Below are positions 24,849 through 35,004 of a stretch of 64,000 bases of DNA, one piece after another. The stretch spans positions 1,674,001 through 1,738,000 of the forward strand of contig JAMYGW020000007.1 in NCBI GenBank assembly GCA_025617375.2. The letters run 5' to 3'. Both the position numbers and the translations under genes were made by a program. This DNA comes from Acarospora socialis. Taxonomy: Eukaryota > Ascomycota > Lecanoromycetes > Acarosporales > Acarosporaceae. Each line of letters starts with the position of its first letter. Position 1 is the stretch's first letter. The notes beneath the pieces are model-generated. The model saw only the letters and a list, made by a program, of their open reading frames with translations, had not been told where the DNA came from and ran no database searches.

Positions 24849-27800
24849 ATGCACGCCCCATTATGGCAGGCTTTACGGTCATTGCCTAGAAACTCATTAC
24901 CCCGAAGCTGTCGTTTCGTTGCCGGCCGCCGATACCCTCTCGCGACACGAAGTTTTCATCGCTCGGCGGTAGCCTACCGGAACACCGAAGACCCTGCCGG
25001 ACCGTCGGATTCAACATGGACACGCGCTGTGAACGATGCTGCGCCTACGTTGGAGAATACAGAGTCAGTGTCGCAGAGCGCAGAAGGTCCAGAGCCGGCA
25101 AATACATCAACGGAGAGCTCTCAGACGACAAAGGATAAGAGTAACTATGGGTCTGCAGCACGTAGGGCAGGGAGGAATGTACCAAAGACCAAGCCGCTAC
25201 CACCAGTGCCGGTGTCAGTGACTTTCTTAGAGAAAAACGTCTCACTGCGAGAGGAGCTCCGTGCAAAGCCTGAGTTATTGGACAAAGTCAACTTCAATGT
25301 TGGATTGGGAGCAACAAGTCGAGACGGAGGCCTTGAGACTGAGGATACTTCAAAAGCAGCTCAGCCGCATGTGTCGCCTGTAGGCCCGAAAGCTACCAAT
25401 TTTCTCTTAAGGTCGAACAGATATGAAATCAATCCCGATGTCTGGCTCGAGATTCGTGCACATGTCGCCACGGGCTTGAAAAAGCTATCAGAACAACATC
25501 CTAATAATTTTCCGGCAACGAAGACGCACTTATTGCTGCATTGCCCAGAAGATGGCGGTATGTTTTTCCTCGATGCAGTAGTCGAGTCAATTGCGGCGGA
25601 TACTGGTGCGGATTTACTGTCTCTGGACCCTCAAGATCTTGCGGAACTCGGAGCAGAGTACCTTGGTGATGCTGCGGATGTTACTCCATACAGTTTACGC
25701 TCCCTTGGTTATGATGCTCACCGTGTGGTATCAAGACAAGAAGGGAGAGAAGTGGAAGATTTGGGGAATGAGGAAGACGAATACGACGATGAGTCAGAAG
25801 ATGCCCATAGCAAAGCTCCGAAGGGCAACTCCGCCATATTTGCTGTGCCGACGTTGTCGAGTATCAGCACAGCAGTACCTTTTGAGAGTTTTCAAGCGGC
25901 CATCTCTGAGGTCCTGAAGAGTTCCGGTAACGTTGTCGATCGCGCTCTTGGGTCAAACTTGCAGCATGCACTTGGTCATCCCAAACCACAATCCAGGTCT
26001 ACCACATCATCTAATGAATCGGCCGACAACGCGAAACTTTCGTACTGGATAGAAAGTGTGTTAAACACTTGCCATACAAAGAGAGCCATGGGCGAGTACC
26101 TAACCCAATCGAAAAGCGATGCTCATAACCCTGGACCAGACAAAAACACAATCAACGGGATCCTCTCAGAAGCTGAGCTTGATGGTTCGAGACTGGTCAT
26201 AGACGTGTCAGACTTGCTGAAAAGATCTCAGATAGTGCTGATTAGGGATTACAAGGAGCTGAATGCTACTCGAGAAGGGAGCAAAATCCTTGCAATACTC
26301 CTTCAAGCTGTACAGAGGCGCAGAAAGAACGGACAAAGGATCATGGTCATCGGTACAACTTCTTCCGCAGATCTTGTACCATCCGTCTCGAAGGGGGGTT
26401 TGAATAGTCTTCAGTCGGAGTTCGAGGACAGCACTACGCGAACAGTTGTTGTACCTCCAGGCAATCACGATCACAATGCTGTTGATAGCAGTTTTGCCGA
26501 AGACTTGAAGCTGCGAACGACCCAAATCAATCTGAGACATCTACGTGACATGATCAAGCGGCTTAGCTTCGATCCAAGCCGCACAAACGCCATAGTTCAA
26601 AATTCAGAATTGGCGATTGACTCGGCTCAAGCATTTGCGTCTGGCTTGGGGGACTCTATCTGGCCCTTCGATCGGGTCCACAGGACCGCTCTTCTTACTT
26701 TGGGACTGTTGGACGGGGACGAAGTACTGAGCCGAACTCATATTGAGCGTGCTCTGCGTCTCGCAGACTCAAGCGATCAAGTCAAGTATGAGTGGTTGAA
26801 TGGGCAGCAACAACGGGGACACGCCTCAGAGGACCTTGCAAACCAGCATACCCAAAAAGCTGGTACAACGGCAGCGAGCAGAGACAACGACGAGAAAATG
26901 AAGCAACTGAGGAAGAACTGCACCACTCATGAAAAGAAGTTACTCGGCGGAGTCATCAACGTCGAGAATATCCGCACGACTTTTGCCGATGTGCAAGCCC
27001 CTCCAGAAAACATCGAAGCGTTAAAAACACTCACCTCCTTGTCTCTCATACGCCCCGAAGCATTTACCTACGGCGTTCTCGCGACCGATCGAATCCCAGG
27101 CCTCCTCCTCTACGGCCCTCCCGGCACCGGCAAAACGCTCCTCGCCAAAGCCGTCGCGAAAGAAAGCGGCGCCACGGTACTCGAAGTGAGCGGCTCCGAG
27201 ATCTACGACATGTACGTCGGCGAAGGCGAGAAGAACGTGAAAGCGATCTTCTCGCTGGCGCAGAAGCTCAAGCCATGCATCGTCTTCATCGACGAAGCGG
27301 ACGCCATCTTCGGCTCCCGCGGCGGCGCCGGTGCCACCCGCACCAGCCACCGCGAACTCATCAACCAGTTCCTCCGCGAGTGGGACGGCATCACCGACCT
27401 CGCGGCCTTCATAATGGTCGCTACCAACCGCCCCTTCGACCTTGACGACGCTGTTCTCCGCCGCCTCCCTCGTCGCCTTCTCGTCGACCTCCCGCGCGAG
27501 CCGGACCGTTTCGCTATCCTGTCCATCCACCTCCGCCACGAATTCCTCGCCCCAGACATTGACCTCTACGCCCTCGCCGCCCAAACACCCCTCTACTCCG
27601 GCTCCGACCTCAAGAACCTCGCCGTCGCGGCCGCCCTCGCTTGTATCCGTGAAGAGAACGCCGAGGCGGCGAAGCACAGCGGTTCCGAGCCGTATCGGTA
27701 TCCGGAGAAGAGGACTCTGCGCAAAAGGCATTTTGACAGGGCGCTCGAGGAAATTAGTGCGAGTATTAGTGAGGATATGAGTTCGTTGGCGGCGATTCGG

Positions 27801-27923
27801 AAGTTTGACGAGAAGTATGGCGATCGGAGGGGGAGGAGGAAGAGGAGTGCCGGGTGGGGGTTTGGGACGCTGTCCGAGGCGGAGAGGAGGGGTGAGGGTG
27901 GGAGGGTTAGGAATCAGACTTGA
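24849..27923 (+). CDS. Mitochondrial AAA+ ATPase (Msp1/spastin-like core)
   Basis: The frame is open from 24726, but the ATG at 24849 is preferred. It begins MHAPLWQALRSLPRNSLPRS, followed by an Arg/Ser-rich stretch through RSFHRSAVAYRN, which is a good mitochondrial presequence. The product has 1024 residues and no introns. The N-terminal ~700 residues are family-specific and include an acidic insert around the EEDEYDDESED segment. The C-terminal AAA+ module has Walker A GPPGTGKT at about 755-763, Walker B IVFIDEADAIF at about 810, a sensor region VATNRPFDLDDAV and the paired-arginine segment LRRLPRR. That architecture resembles Msp1/ATAD1 and other meiotic-clade AAA ATPases that extract or remodel proteins, here probably inside mitochondria. 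Base usage changes sharply at about 27.03 kb: codons become C/G-ending through the AAA module. Confidence 0.85.
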   Translation: MHAPLWQALRSLPRNSLPRSCRFVAGRRYPLATRSFHRSAVAYRNTEDPAGPSDSTWTRAVNDAAPTLENTESVSQSAEGPEPANTSTESSQTTKDKSNYGSAARRAGRNVPKTKPLPPVPVSVTFLEKNVSLREELRAKPELLDKVNFNVGLGATSRDGGLETEDTSKAAQPHVSPVGPKATNFLLRSNRYEINPDVWLEIRAHVATGLKKLSEQHPNNFPATKTHLLLHCPEDGGMFFLDAVVESIAADTGADLLSLDPQDLAELGAEYLGDAADVTPYSLRSLGYDAHRVVSRQEGREVEDLGNEEDEYDDESEDAHSKAPKGNSAIFAVPTLSSISTAVPFESFQAAISEVLKSSGNVVDRALGSNLQHALGHPKPQSRSTTSSNESADNAKLSYWIESVLNTCHTKRAMGEYLTQSKSDAHNPGPDKNTINGILSEAELDGSRLVIDVSDLLKRSQIVLIRDYKELNATREGSKILAILLQAVQRRRKNGQRIMVIGTTSSADLVPSVSKGGLNSLQSEFEDSTTRTVVVPPGNHDHNAVDSSFAEDLKLRTTQINLRHLRDMIKRLSFDPSRTNAIVQNSELAIDSAQAFASGLGDSIWPFDRVHRTALLTLGLLDGDEVLSRTHIERALRLADSSDQVKYEWLNGQQQRGHASEDLANQHTQKAGTTAASRDNDEKMKQLRKNCTTHEKKLLGGVINVENIRTTFADVQAPPENIEALKTLTSLSLIRPEAFTYGVLATDRIPGLLLYGPPGTGKTLLAKAVAKESGATVLEVSGSEIYDMYVGEGEKNVKAIFSLAQKLKPCIVFIDEADAIFGSRGGAGATRTSHRELINQFLREWDGITDLAAFIMVATNRPFDLDDAVLRRLPRRLLVDLPREPDRFAILSIHLRHEFLAPDIDLYALAAQTPLYSGSDLKNLAVAAALACIREENAEAAKHSGSEPYRYPEKRTLRKRHFDRALEEISASISEDMSSLAAIRKFDEKYGDRRGRRKRSAGWGFGTLSEAERRGEGGRVRNQT

Positions 27924-28564
27924 TGCCGGTCATGCGGACCGTTGTGGGGGGTTGTTTTGCTAATGTGGACATGCAGTGTGTAGGATGGGAGAGGTTAGTT
28001 TGGGGTGGAGTCTGTAGATACCAGTTACTATGCTGTTCAGCTGGGAGGACTTGTACAGTGAGAGATAAAGCGATACAAGGCATGTGAAGACACTGTCGGT
28101 TGTGCAACACTACAACGCATGCCGGGAAGTACTCATACACTGCAGAGACCCTACAATATATGCACAGAATGAACGACATCGTGTGTCCATTCTTCCTGCA
28201 AACTATCCACGCTACCATCTCCAACAATATATTTAGGGTTCCGCTATACTTAACATTTCCAACATATACCCTCGATCCTCGAATTTCGAGATTTGCCGTC
28301 TGTCCTGAACCCCTATGCCCTGTTGATCCCAGCCAACTCTGTTCCACCGTGTCCTCAAGGTTATTATCGTCTGCAGTTACGGCATACCGCGTCGAGGTAT
28401 CGTTTAACGGCGTCGGTCGCCTGGCCAATATTGGTCGCTCGAGCGGAAGTGTGAGGATCTGGAGGCTTAGTGGGAAGTGCCTGGTTGGCAATATCTGAAT
28501 CCGGACGATTCGGAGAATGACGGATCAGAATTCCGGTGTGAGAGCGGACGGGCCGATTCTGGTA
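27924..28564. other. Convergent 3' region
   Basis: The ATPase gene (+) and the HMG-CoA lyase gene (-) converge here. Overlapping ORFs on both strands have no features of genes. Confidence 0.5.
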
Positions 28565-29842
28565 TCATAATTTGGCCAGCAGCGCCTTCCCAGCCCGACT
28601 GTCATTCTTCCTACCCAACTCTCCCGAGATCCAAGCCCCTATCTCCGCCATCTTCTCCACATCAATCCCCGTCTGCACGCCCAAGGAATGCAGGCAGTAC
28701 ACGAGGTCCTCCGTTGCCACGTTGCCAGTCGCCCCCTTCGAGTACGGGCATCCGCCTAGCCCGCCTACGCTACTGTCGAACGTCCGGATCCCGTGCTCCA
28801 GGCCGACGACGGAGTTCACCAACGCCTGTCCGTACGTGTCGTGAAAGTGTAGCGCGATGTCCTTGTTGGCTATCCCGGCGGTCGACAGTGCCCGCAGTAG
28901 TTCTCGAGTACGGGGCGCAGTACCCATGCCCGTGGTGTCTGCCACCGAGACCTCGTCGGCGCCCATTTCCAGCAGCGTGGCAGTGATTTCGGCGACTTTG
29001 GCTGGCGAGACGTTGGGTCCTTCGTAAGGGCAGCCGAGAGCGACGGAGACGTAGCCACGGACGCGAATGTTGCGAGACTTTGCGAGTGTGACGATGGGGC
29101 GGCAGCGTTCGAGCGATTCGGCGATGGTGCAGTTGGTGTTGGCTTTGGAGAAGGCTTCGGTTGCGGCTGCGAAGAGAGAGATTTCGGTGGAGAAGGGTGC
29201 CGAGTGTAAGGGTTCGTTGCAAGTGCCGGAGGTGTCGGATGGTATTTCGTTAGGGTCTTGGCTTGAGGTTATTGGTGCTGACTTCTCGCCTTGCGGCGGT
29301 GGTGTTGACGGTGGAGTTATAGGTGCGTTTGGGTCTTCGGGAGATGTGATTGGAGCGGTGTCGGTGGTGGCGGTTGTTTTTGATGATTCTGTGACTGAAA
29401 GGAGATTCTGCAATCCTTTGATGTTTGGTACGAGGAAGTTGTATGCGATTGACTGGGTAGCTGGCGGAGGGTGTCCGAGAATATGATCCAGCACTTGCGC
29501 TGAGTTGGCCATCTAAGAATGGGAATCAGATTGGCATAACCCGCGAGACGATGGCTATGGCAACCCTAAGACTTAGGAATGACTTACTTGTGGAACCCAC
29601 TTAGGTGCCACGAAAGAGCCAGCTTCCATAGTCCGTATCCCAGTCCCAGCCAAACGCCGTATAAGCTCAATCTTCGTACTCAAGGGTATCGTATTCTTCT
29701 CATTCTGTAAGCCATCCCTGGGACCGACCTCGACGATTCGTACTTCCTCGGCTGAACGTCGAGCTGTTCCTGCAAAGCCTCTACGGCACACTCGACCCCA
29801 CCGGGATGTCAATATACGGGGTTGAGATCTTGAAAGTGACAT
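28565..29842 (-). CDS. Hydroxymethylglutaryl-CoA lyase
   Basis: This enzyme cleaves HMG-CoA to acetyl-CoA and acetoacetate, the last step of leucine degradation. Exons 29842-29588 and 29512-28565 join across a 75-nt intron (GTAAGT...TTAG) to give 400 residues. The ATG at 29842 starts a basic presequence (MSLSRSQPRILTSRWGRVCR); an upstream in-frame ATG at 29923 is less typical. The substrate-binding block RDGLQNE is at 42-48. The family signature GGCPYSKGATGN with the catalytic cysteine lies near residue 350. An insertion of about 60 residues rich in Thr, Pro and Ser interrupts the usual fold after NLLSV and before EISLFAAATEAFSKAN. The C terminus is Ala-Lys-Leu, a plausible peroxisomal PTS1; human HMGCL ends Cys-Lys-Leu and is dual-targeted. 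Dual mitochondrial/peroxisomal location is therefore possible. Confidence 0.93.
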
Positions 29843-30101
29843 CTTGTTGTACCCTAGAAGCTCGGTGAGTAGGCACTTTGGTAATTCAAGCACGGTCGCA
29901 GGAGGGTTATTGAGGTTCCGCAACTGTAGGAATAGTTACGCGGAGAAAGAAATGGTGGGGAAGGCTTAAGGTTTGCAAGGATAGGATACAGAGATCGGCA
30001 GAAACGTCACCGAAGACTCGTCAGCCCTACAAACGAAAGTTCTTTTACAACGCCTTGCCCGGCCGCCCGCCATACTTAACCGCTCATTTCATCTCATTAC
30101 C
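29843..30101. promoter_or_regulatory. Divergent promoter region, HMG-CoA lyase / DPH1
   Basis: These 259 bp separate the two start codons of divergent housekeeping genes. No specific element can be named. Confidence 0.45.
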
Positions 30102-31521
30102 ATGGAAGATGACCGAGCTCAAGTGGATGTTGGAGTTGCAGTGGAGGCCGAACTTTCAGCCGACCGCCAGGAACAGTCGAGACAGCCGAAGAAGAGGTTT
30201 GTCGGAAGGAAAACTGCTGCAGCACGAGCAGGCTCACATACGGACGGGGTCGGATCTGTCGAAGACAATGGAGCTATTCAAGGTGTGCATGTGAATACAT
30301 CGATGTGCGATATCTTCCTATTGAACATTCGCTAACGCCCAACGAATAGTCTCAAACATACGACGACCTGCAAGAGCCTTGAACCAGGTTCCTGCAGAAA
30401 TCCTAAATGATCCAGATATTTGTGCTGCGTTAACCCTCCTTCCGCCGAATTACTCATTCGAGATACCCAAGACCATACACCGCGTACGTACCTCCGGCTC
30501 CAGAAAGGTAGCGCTTCAGTTTCCGGAAGGCCTTCTGCTCTTCGCCACCACAATATCAGATATCCTGACCCGATTCTGCCCTGGTATTGAAACATTAATC
30601 ATGGGCGATGTCACATACGGGGCTTGTTGCATTGACGACTATACTGCTCGGGCTCTCGGTTGTGATTTGCTGGTTCACTACGCACACAGCTGCCTCATAC
30701 CGGTGGATGTGACGAAGATCAAGACCCTATATGTTTTCGTGGATATCAGCATCGACACGACGCATCTGCTCGCAACACTGGAAAGGAATTTTGAGTCGGG
30801 CAAGTCAATTGCGATGGTAGGCACGATACAGTTCAATGCCACCCTGCACACCGTCAAAACTCAACTCGAGCGTGCGGGCTTCAAGGTCATAATCCCACAG
30901 ATTGCACCACTAAGTAAAGGGGAGATTCTCGGTTGCACTTCGCCACGACTTTCAACAGACAATGTGGACATACTACTCTACCTTGGGGACGGACGTTTCC
31001 ATTTGGAGTCAGCCATGATCCATAACCCGGAGTTGCCGGCTTACCGCTACGATCCCTATTCGCGCAAGCTCACACGCGAAACATACGATCATCACGAGAT
31101 GTACACCTTGCGGCGGCAGGCCATCACATCAGCAAAGAGAGCAAAGAAATGGGGACTGATACTTGGATCGCTTGGCAGACAGGGCAATCCACACACTATG
31201 ACGCTAATTGAAAATCATCTCAAAGAACAGGGTGTACCATTTATCAATCTTTTACTAAGTGAGATATTCCCAGGCAAACTGGCGTTGATGGATGACGTGG
31301 ACTGTTGGGTACAGATTGCCTGTCCTCGGCTGAGCATCGACTGGGGCTATGCCTTTCCCAAGCCGTTGCTGACGCCGTATGAGGCGCTCGTTGTCCTCGG
31401 TGGGAGAAGTAACTGGGAAACGAGCGGTGAGAAGGTGTATCCCATGGACTTCTATGGAAAAAATGGCTTGGGCAGAACGAAGGAGGACGAAGTCAGACCT
31501 TTCGTAAGCAGTACGGCCTAA
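30102..31521 (+). CDS. dph1: Diphthamide biosynthesis protein 1
   Basis: Dph1 with Dph2 forms the Fe-S radical enzyme that transfers the 3-amino-3-carboxypropyl group of SAM to histidine of elongation factor 2. Exons 30102-30282 and 30350-31521 join across a 67-nt intron (GTGTGC, branch GCTAACG, acceptor ATAG) to give 450 residues, the usual length. The ATG sits in a good context (ACCATGG). The three conserved cluster-binding cysteines are visible in the blocks [17 protein letters not shown] and [11 protein letters not shown]. The family segments [11 protein letters not shown] and [10 protein letters not shown] are also present. The first exon encodes a variable, charged N-terminal extension. 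Confidence 0.95.
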
Positions 31522-33856
31522 AAGACAGCATCGAACCATCTTACTCCATCCTCCAATCGGCATCCTCCAATCGGCGACCTTCCTCGGAATATGGGTCATA
31601 TGCAGGGAAAACAGAGATCCCATGACTATAATCGGTCACCTGCACATTCGCCTCGAAGATTCCGAGTTGGCGAGTCCTCTGAAAGCGCTCGGATCTTTGA
31701 TCAGCTTCACGCCTTTCTTTTGGGAGTAATATTTCCGGGATCAAACGTGAAACGTGGATCATGGGACAGGACCGCTCATTTATTCTGCTTATGAAACACG
31801 ATCATGACGGGAATCATGGCTTCCAGCACTGAGGTTTAGACTTGTGTCACCGGGGAAGGGACCGCTGGGCCAACCAAATCGCCCACCCTGGTCCCTCGGG
31901 AATTCTTCCGGACGCTGCTTGTCATGGCGAAACCTCCGTCGGGATGCAGTTTGATACAAGAATCCACGAAAACTCCCAGAATACGGCGCCCGCAATCGAA
32001 ACTCCCCTTGTAGGATTTGAGTAGTCTAGCTACACATACGTTAGATTTCGTGCACAGAAGTTCCATATCGACAGGCACCTCAAAGCGCAAACGATAAACG
32101 ATAGATCGACACCAATTTCTCGCGTGAATTTTCGCGAGTCGTCTAGCTCAGAAGCGCATGGTTTCATGCGGTGCTCACTTTTGCTTTTGCCCTATCATTA
32201 CATGGCCTCGGTACCAACCGGTGGGCCACATGCATGGCTTGATGCAGTATGCAGGGTGCCGTATCTGCTGAGTCGCTTCGCCACATGGCACGGCACACTG
32301 AGCAACGACATGCCCGTAGATCTACGATCGAACATTATCCAGTCTGGAGGCTTTACTGACGCCATGTGGTCGATGATAGGAGGATATCATCAAGCCAACT
32401 ATACCTACTGAGCGACGCCGCAGGGTGCCGTATGCTACCGCACATTGCCGCGCATTGCATCCACATAGTGCTGCATCCCGTCTGCCATCCCGCTTCGGTT
32501 TCTTTATTCCGTGGTGTGATTTATGATCTACAATCGGCCGAGCATGTGTTCCATACTGTCCTCCACTTGGTTGCTCTGGCCTCTTCGTCCTCAGTTACTC
32601 GTCCCGTTGCTGTGGTTGCACAGGCGCCACTCAGTTTCTGGTTCCTGCGGCGAACTACAGGTATCGAAGGTCTCTGCGTCCTCGGAGCATCATTGCTCTG
32701 TGTGAGAAGTTTATCGCCGGGCCTCTCGTCGTATATTCTTCACTGAATTCAATGCTATCACATCTGAGCATTGCCTCCTGGCTCTCATAGAAACAGGAGT
32801 CGACCTAGGGCTTATTTCGAGTATCATGAGTTGATATGGTACCTGCGATACCATACTTGTCATAAGACCAAGCCGATAAGCTTACCTAGGCCGTGTGGAG
32901 GCTTTCTCAATCCCTCACCACACCACTAGGAAACACACATTGCACCCTTTCTCGTGCAGGTACCCTCTACCTTGACATGTGGGACTCAGGAAAAGCAATT
33001 GTTATCTGAAGTCGTTGTCAACTTCCCGAGTACATTCGCCAAAGAAATTGGAGCATACCACTGGACTAGCTCCACCCTACCTTCCTACGGAGGACTTTGC
33101 TGTCACACGATGATAAGACCTAAATGTCTTACTCGTCAGACGGTCTCACAATAGGAATGATAGAATAAGCCTAGCTGGCTGCACATTTTGAGGTCTCTAT
33201 CACCGCCCCAAGTACACAAATCTCGGCATTTGAAGCAATGACGCCATGTGGGGGCACGGCTTAGGGCATCGTCGATCATCCCATAGGCTCCAGACACATC
33301 AACCACAGTCACGGCCGTTACTATATTGTTGCCCTCATATACCACTCTGTCCGCCTGATCAAACCTCCGAGAAGCGCTCCTATACAAACGTCGACCCACC
33401 TTCCCCTGAACGTCATAGAACCTCATCGATGCCCGATACGGACTCGTCGTTACTATCTCGGATTGTGGAAATGACTGAGTCTTGAGGTGTTCAACCTGCG
33501 CTGACGATCCGTCACCCAACTTATCTCGTCGAAATGGCATGTTCAGGGGTCGATCAAGCGACGACGCAGTTTCAAAGCCTAAGGATTATGGATGTGGATC
33601 CCAGATGGAAACACGGGCAAATTGATTGGGAAATATGCTCAGAATCAAGAAGGCAGTGCAGTAATGACCCTCATGCCGTTGACCGCCGCAGATGTCGACG
33701 GAAGTCTATAAGAAGGGGGACGAATCCTCCTTCGAAGTCCTCATCGCAACAATCAACAGCAGCTTGAACATCAAAGACAAACCATCAATATCAACAAATC
33801 AAGCCATTATTACGCTCGAACTTTAAGATCCCCGAAATCCATCACTGAAATCCACA
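31522..33856. other. Long intergenic stretch
   Basis: No gene is supported in these 2.3 kb. The longest candidates, minus-strand ORF 33136-33540 (134 codons) and plus-strand ORF 32366-32746, have no recognised domain or splice-linked extension. A CTTACCTAGG word occurs at 32881-32890. Confidence 0.45.
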
Positions 33857-34413
33857 ATGGGCCTCAACATCAGCAAGCTCGCCCTCGCCCTCGCCCTCCT
33901 CACAGGCGCAACCAGCACCCTCGCAGCGCCGGCCCTCGACGCCCGCACCCTCACCAAGGCCAACGAATACCGCACCTCCGACTGGTACGTCCGTCCCCCT
34001 TCATCTCCCCATCACCTCCCTCCTCACCTCGCCCCTCCCTCCCTCTGCGAAGCTCCAACTAACACACCCTCTCCCCCCATCACAGCTCCGGCCAAATGAA
34101 CTACCACCACCGGCCCGGCTGGGGCGGCTTCCTGAGCAACGCCTGCACGAAAATGGACCCGACCTCGCACTCCGTCTACATCAACTCCGGCACCCTCGGC
34201 GCCGGCTACAAGGCCTTCAACTCGCTCGACTGCAGCGGCGACCCGCTTGGCGATACCGGCAAATCCCCCTACTTGCAGGGCGAAAATGGCAACAAGAATT
34301 GCGTCGATTTGGATAAGCTGTTGGTGCCAAAAGAGGGCGTTGAGGATCCCAGCCCGTATCGCATTGGGAGTATTATGTATATCGAGAGCAATGCGTTTGC
34401 GGGGGGTAGCTGA
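33857..34413 (+). CDS. Small secreted cysteine-containing protein
   Basis: Exons 33857-33984 and 34086-34413 join across a 101-nt pyrimidine-rich intron (donor GTACGT, acceptor CACAG) to give 151 residues. The start MGLNISKLALALALLTGATS is a textbook signal peptide, with a likely cut near ALA-APA. The mature protein has four cysteines (in DCSG, NACTK, a second DCSG and NCVD), a Gly/Tyr/His-rich segment and no membrane anchor. I do not recognise a catalytic domain. Size and cysteine count fit an extracellular or effector-like role. The coding sequence is strongly C-ending in its third positions, unlike the AT-richer flanks. Confidence 0.75.
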
Positions 34414-35004
34414 GCGGTTGGAAATGGGATGTGATTGGATGGAGGGAGGTGTGGTTGTTTGGAGGTGGTGGCTGTTGCTTGGTCGTTGGCTCGAGCTACG
34501 TCGATGTCTTTGAATGTTGTTAATGGAACTTCAGTGAATTTGGCTCTAGGGGTGGAAGGGGAGGCGACGGGAGCGAGCATATTTCGTAGCTTCATTCGCT
34601 TCGGTAGTTAGTAAAGTATTGAATATTGTTTTAATCTCATAAACCCAGCTTGGCTTGAATCCACTCTCGATAGAACGGCTAAAAGCGCCCGTATATTGAT
34701 CAAGAGCAGCGTTGCTCTTGACCGGCTTGCTTCTGCCCGGCGACCGGCTCGGTGTAACGATGATATACTGCCCCACGTCTTCTCGAGATGAGTATATTTT
34801 CAGGGATTATATTGGTTAGACATATCCCACTACTCGCATGCGTCGATCTTTCGAGTAGATACCTAGGTTCTGGGGCTAAGAAGAAGGTACGCGACGGAAA
34901 CCCGAGGGATAACGATCAGATTATAGTCCATTGCACTGATAGCACATATAACTACACCTCCATGGATTTCGAAACAAAAAGCCCAAAGAAAACTCTCTAC
35001 AACC
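34414..35004. other. Convergent 3' region
   Basis: The secreted-protein gene (+) and the bromodomain gene (-) converge here. The remaining ORFs are short and unconvincing. A TACCTAGGTT word lies at 34860-34869. Confidence 0.5.

Noticed and set aside
27021-27731. 236-codon minus-strand ORF opposite the AAA+ module
   Set aside because: Shadow of strongly biased codons; its Val/Glu/Gly-rich sequence has no domain.
33136-33540. 134-codon minus-strand ORF in the 31.5-33.9 kb gap
   Set aside because: No domain, signal peptide, coiled coil or intron-linked extension; could be chance.
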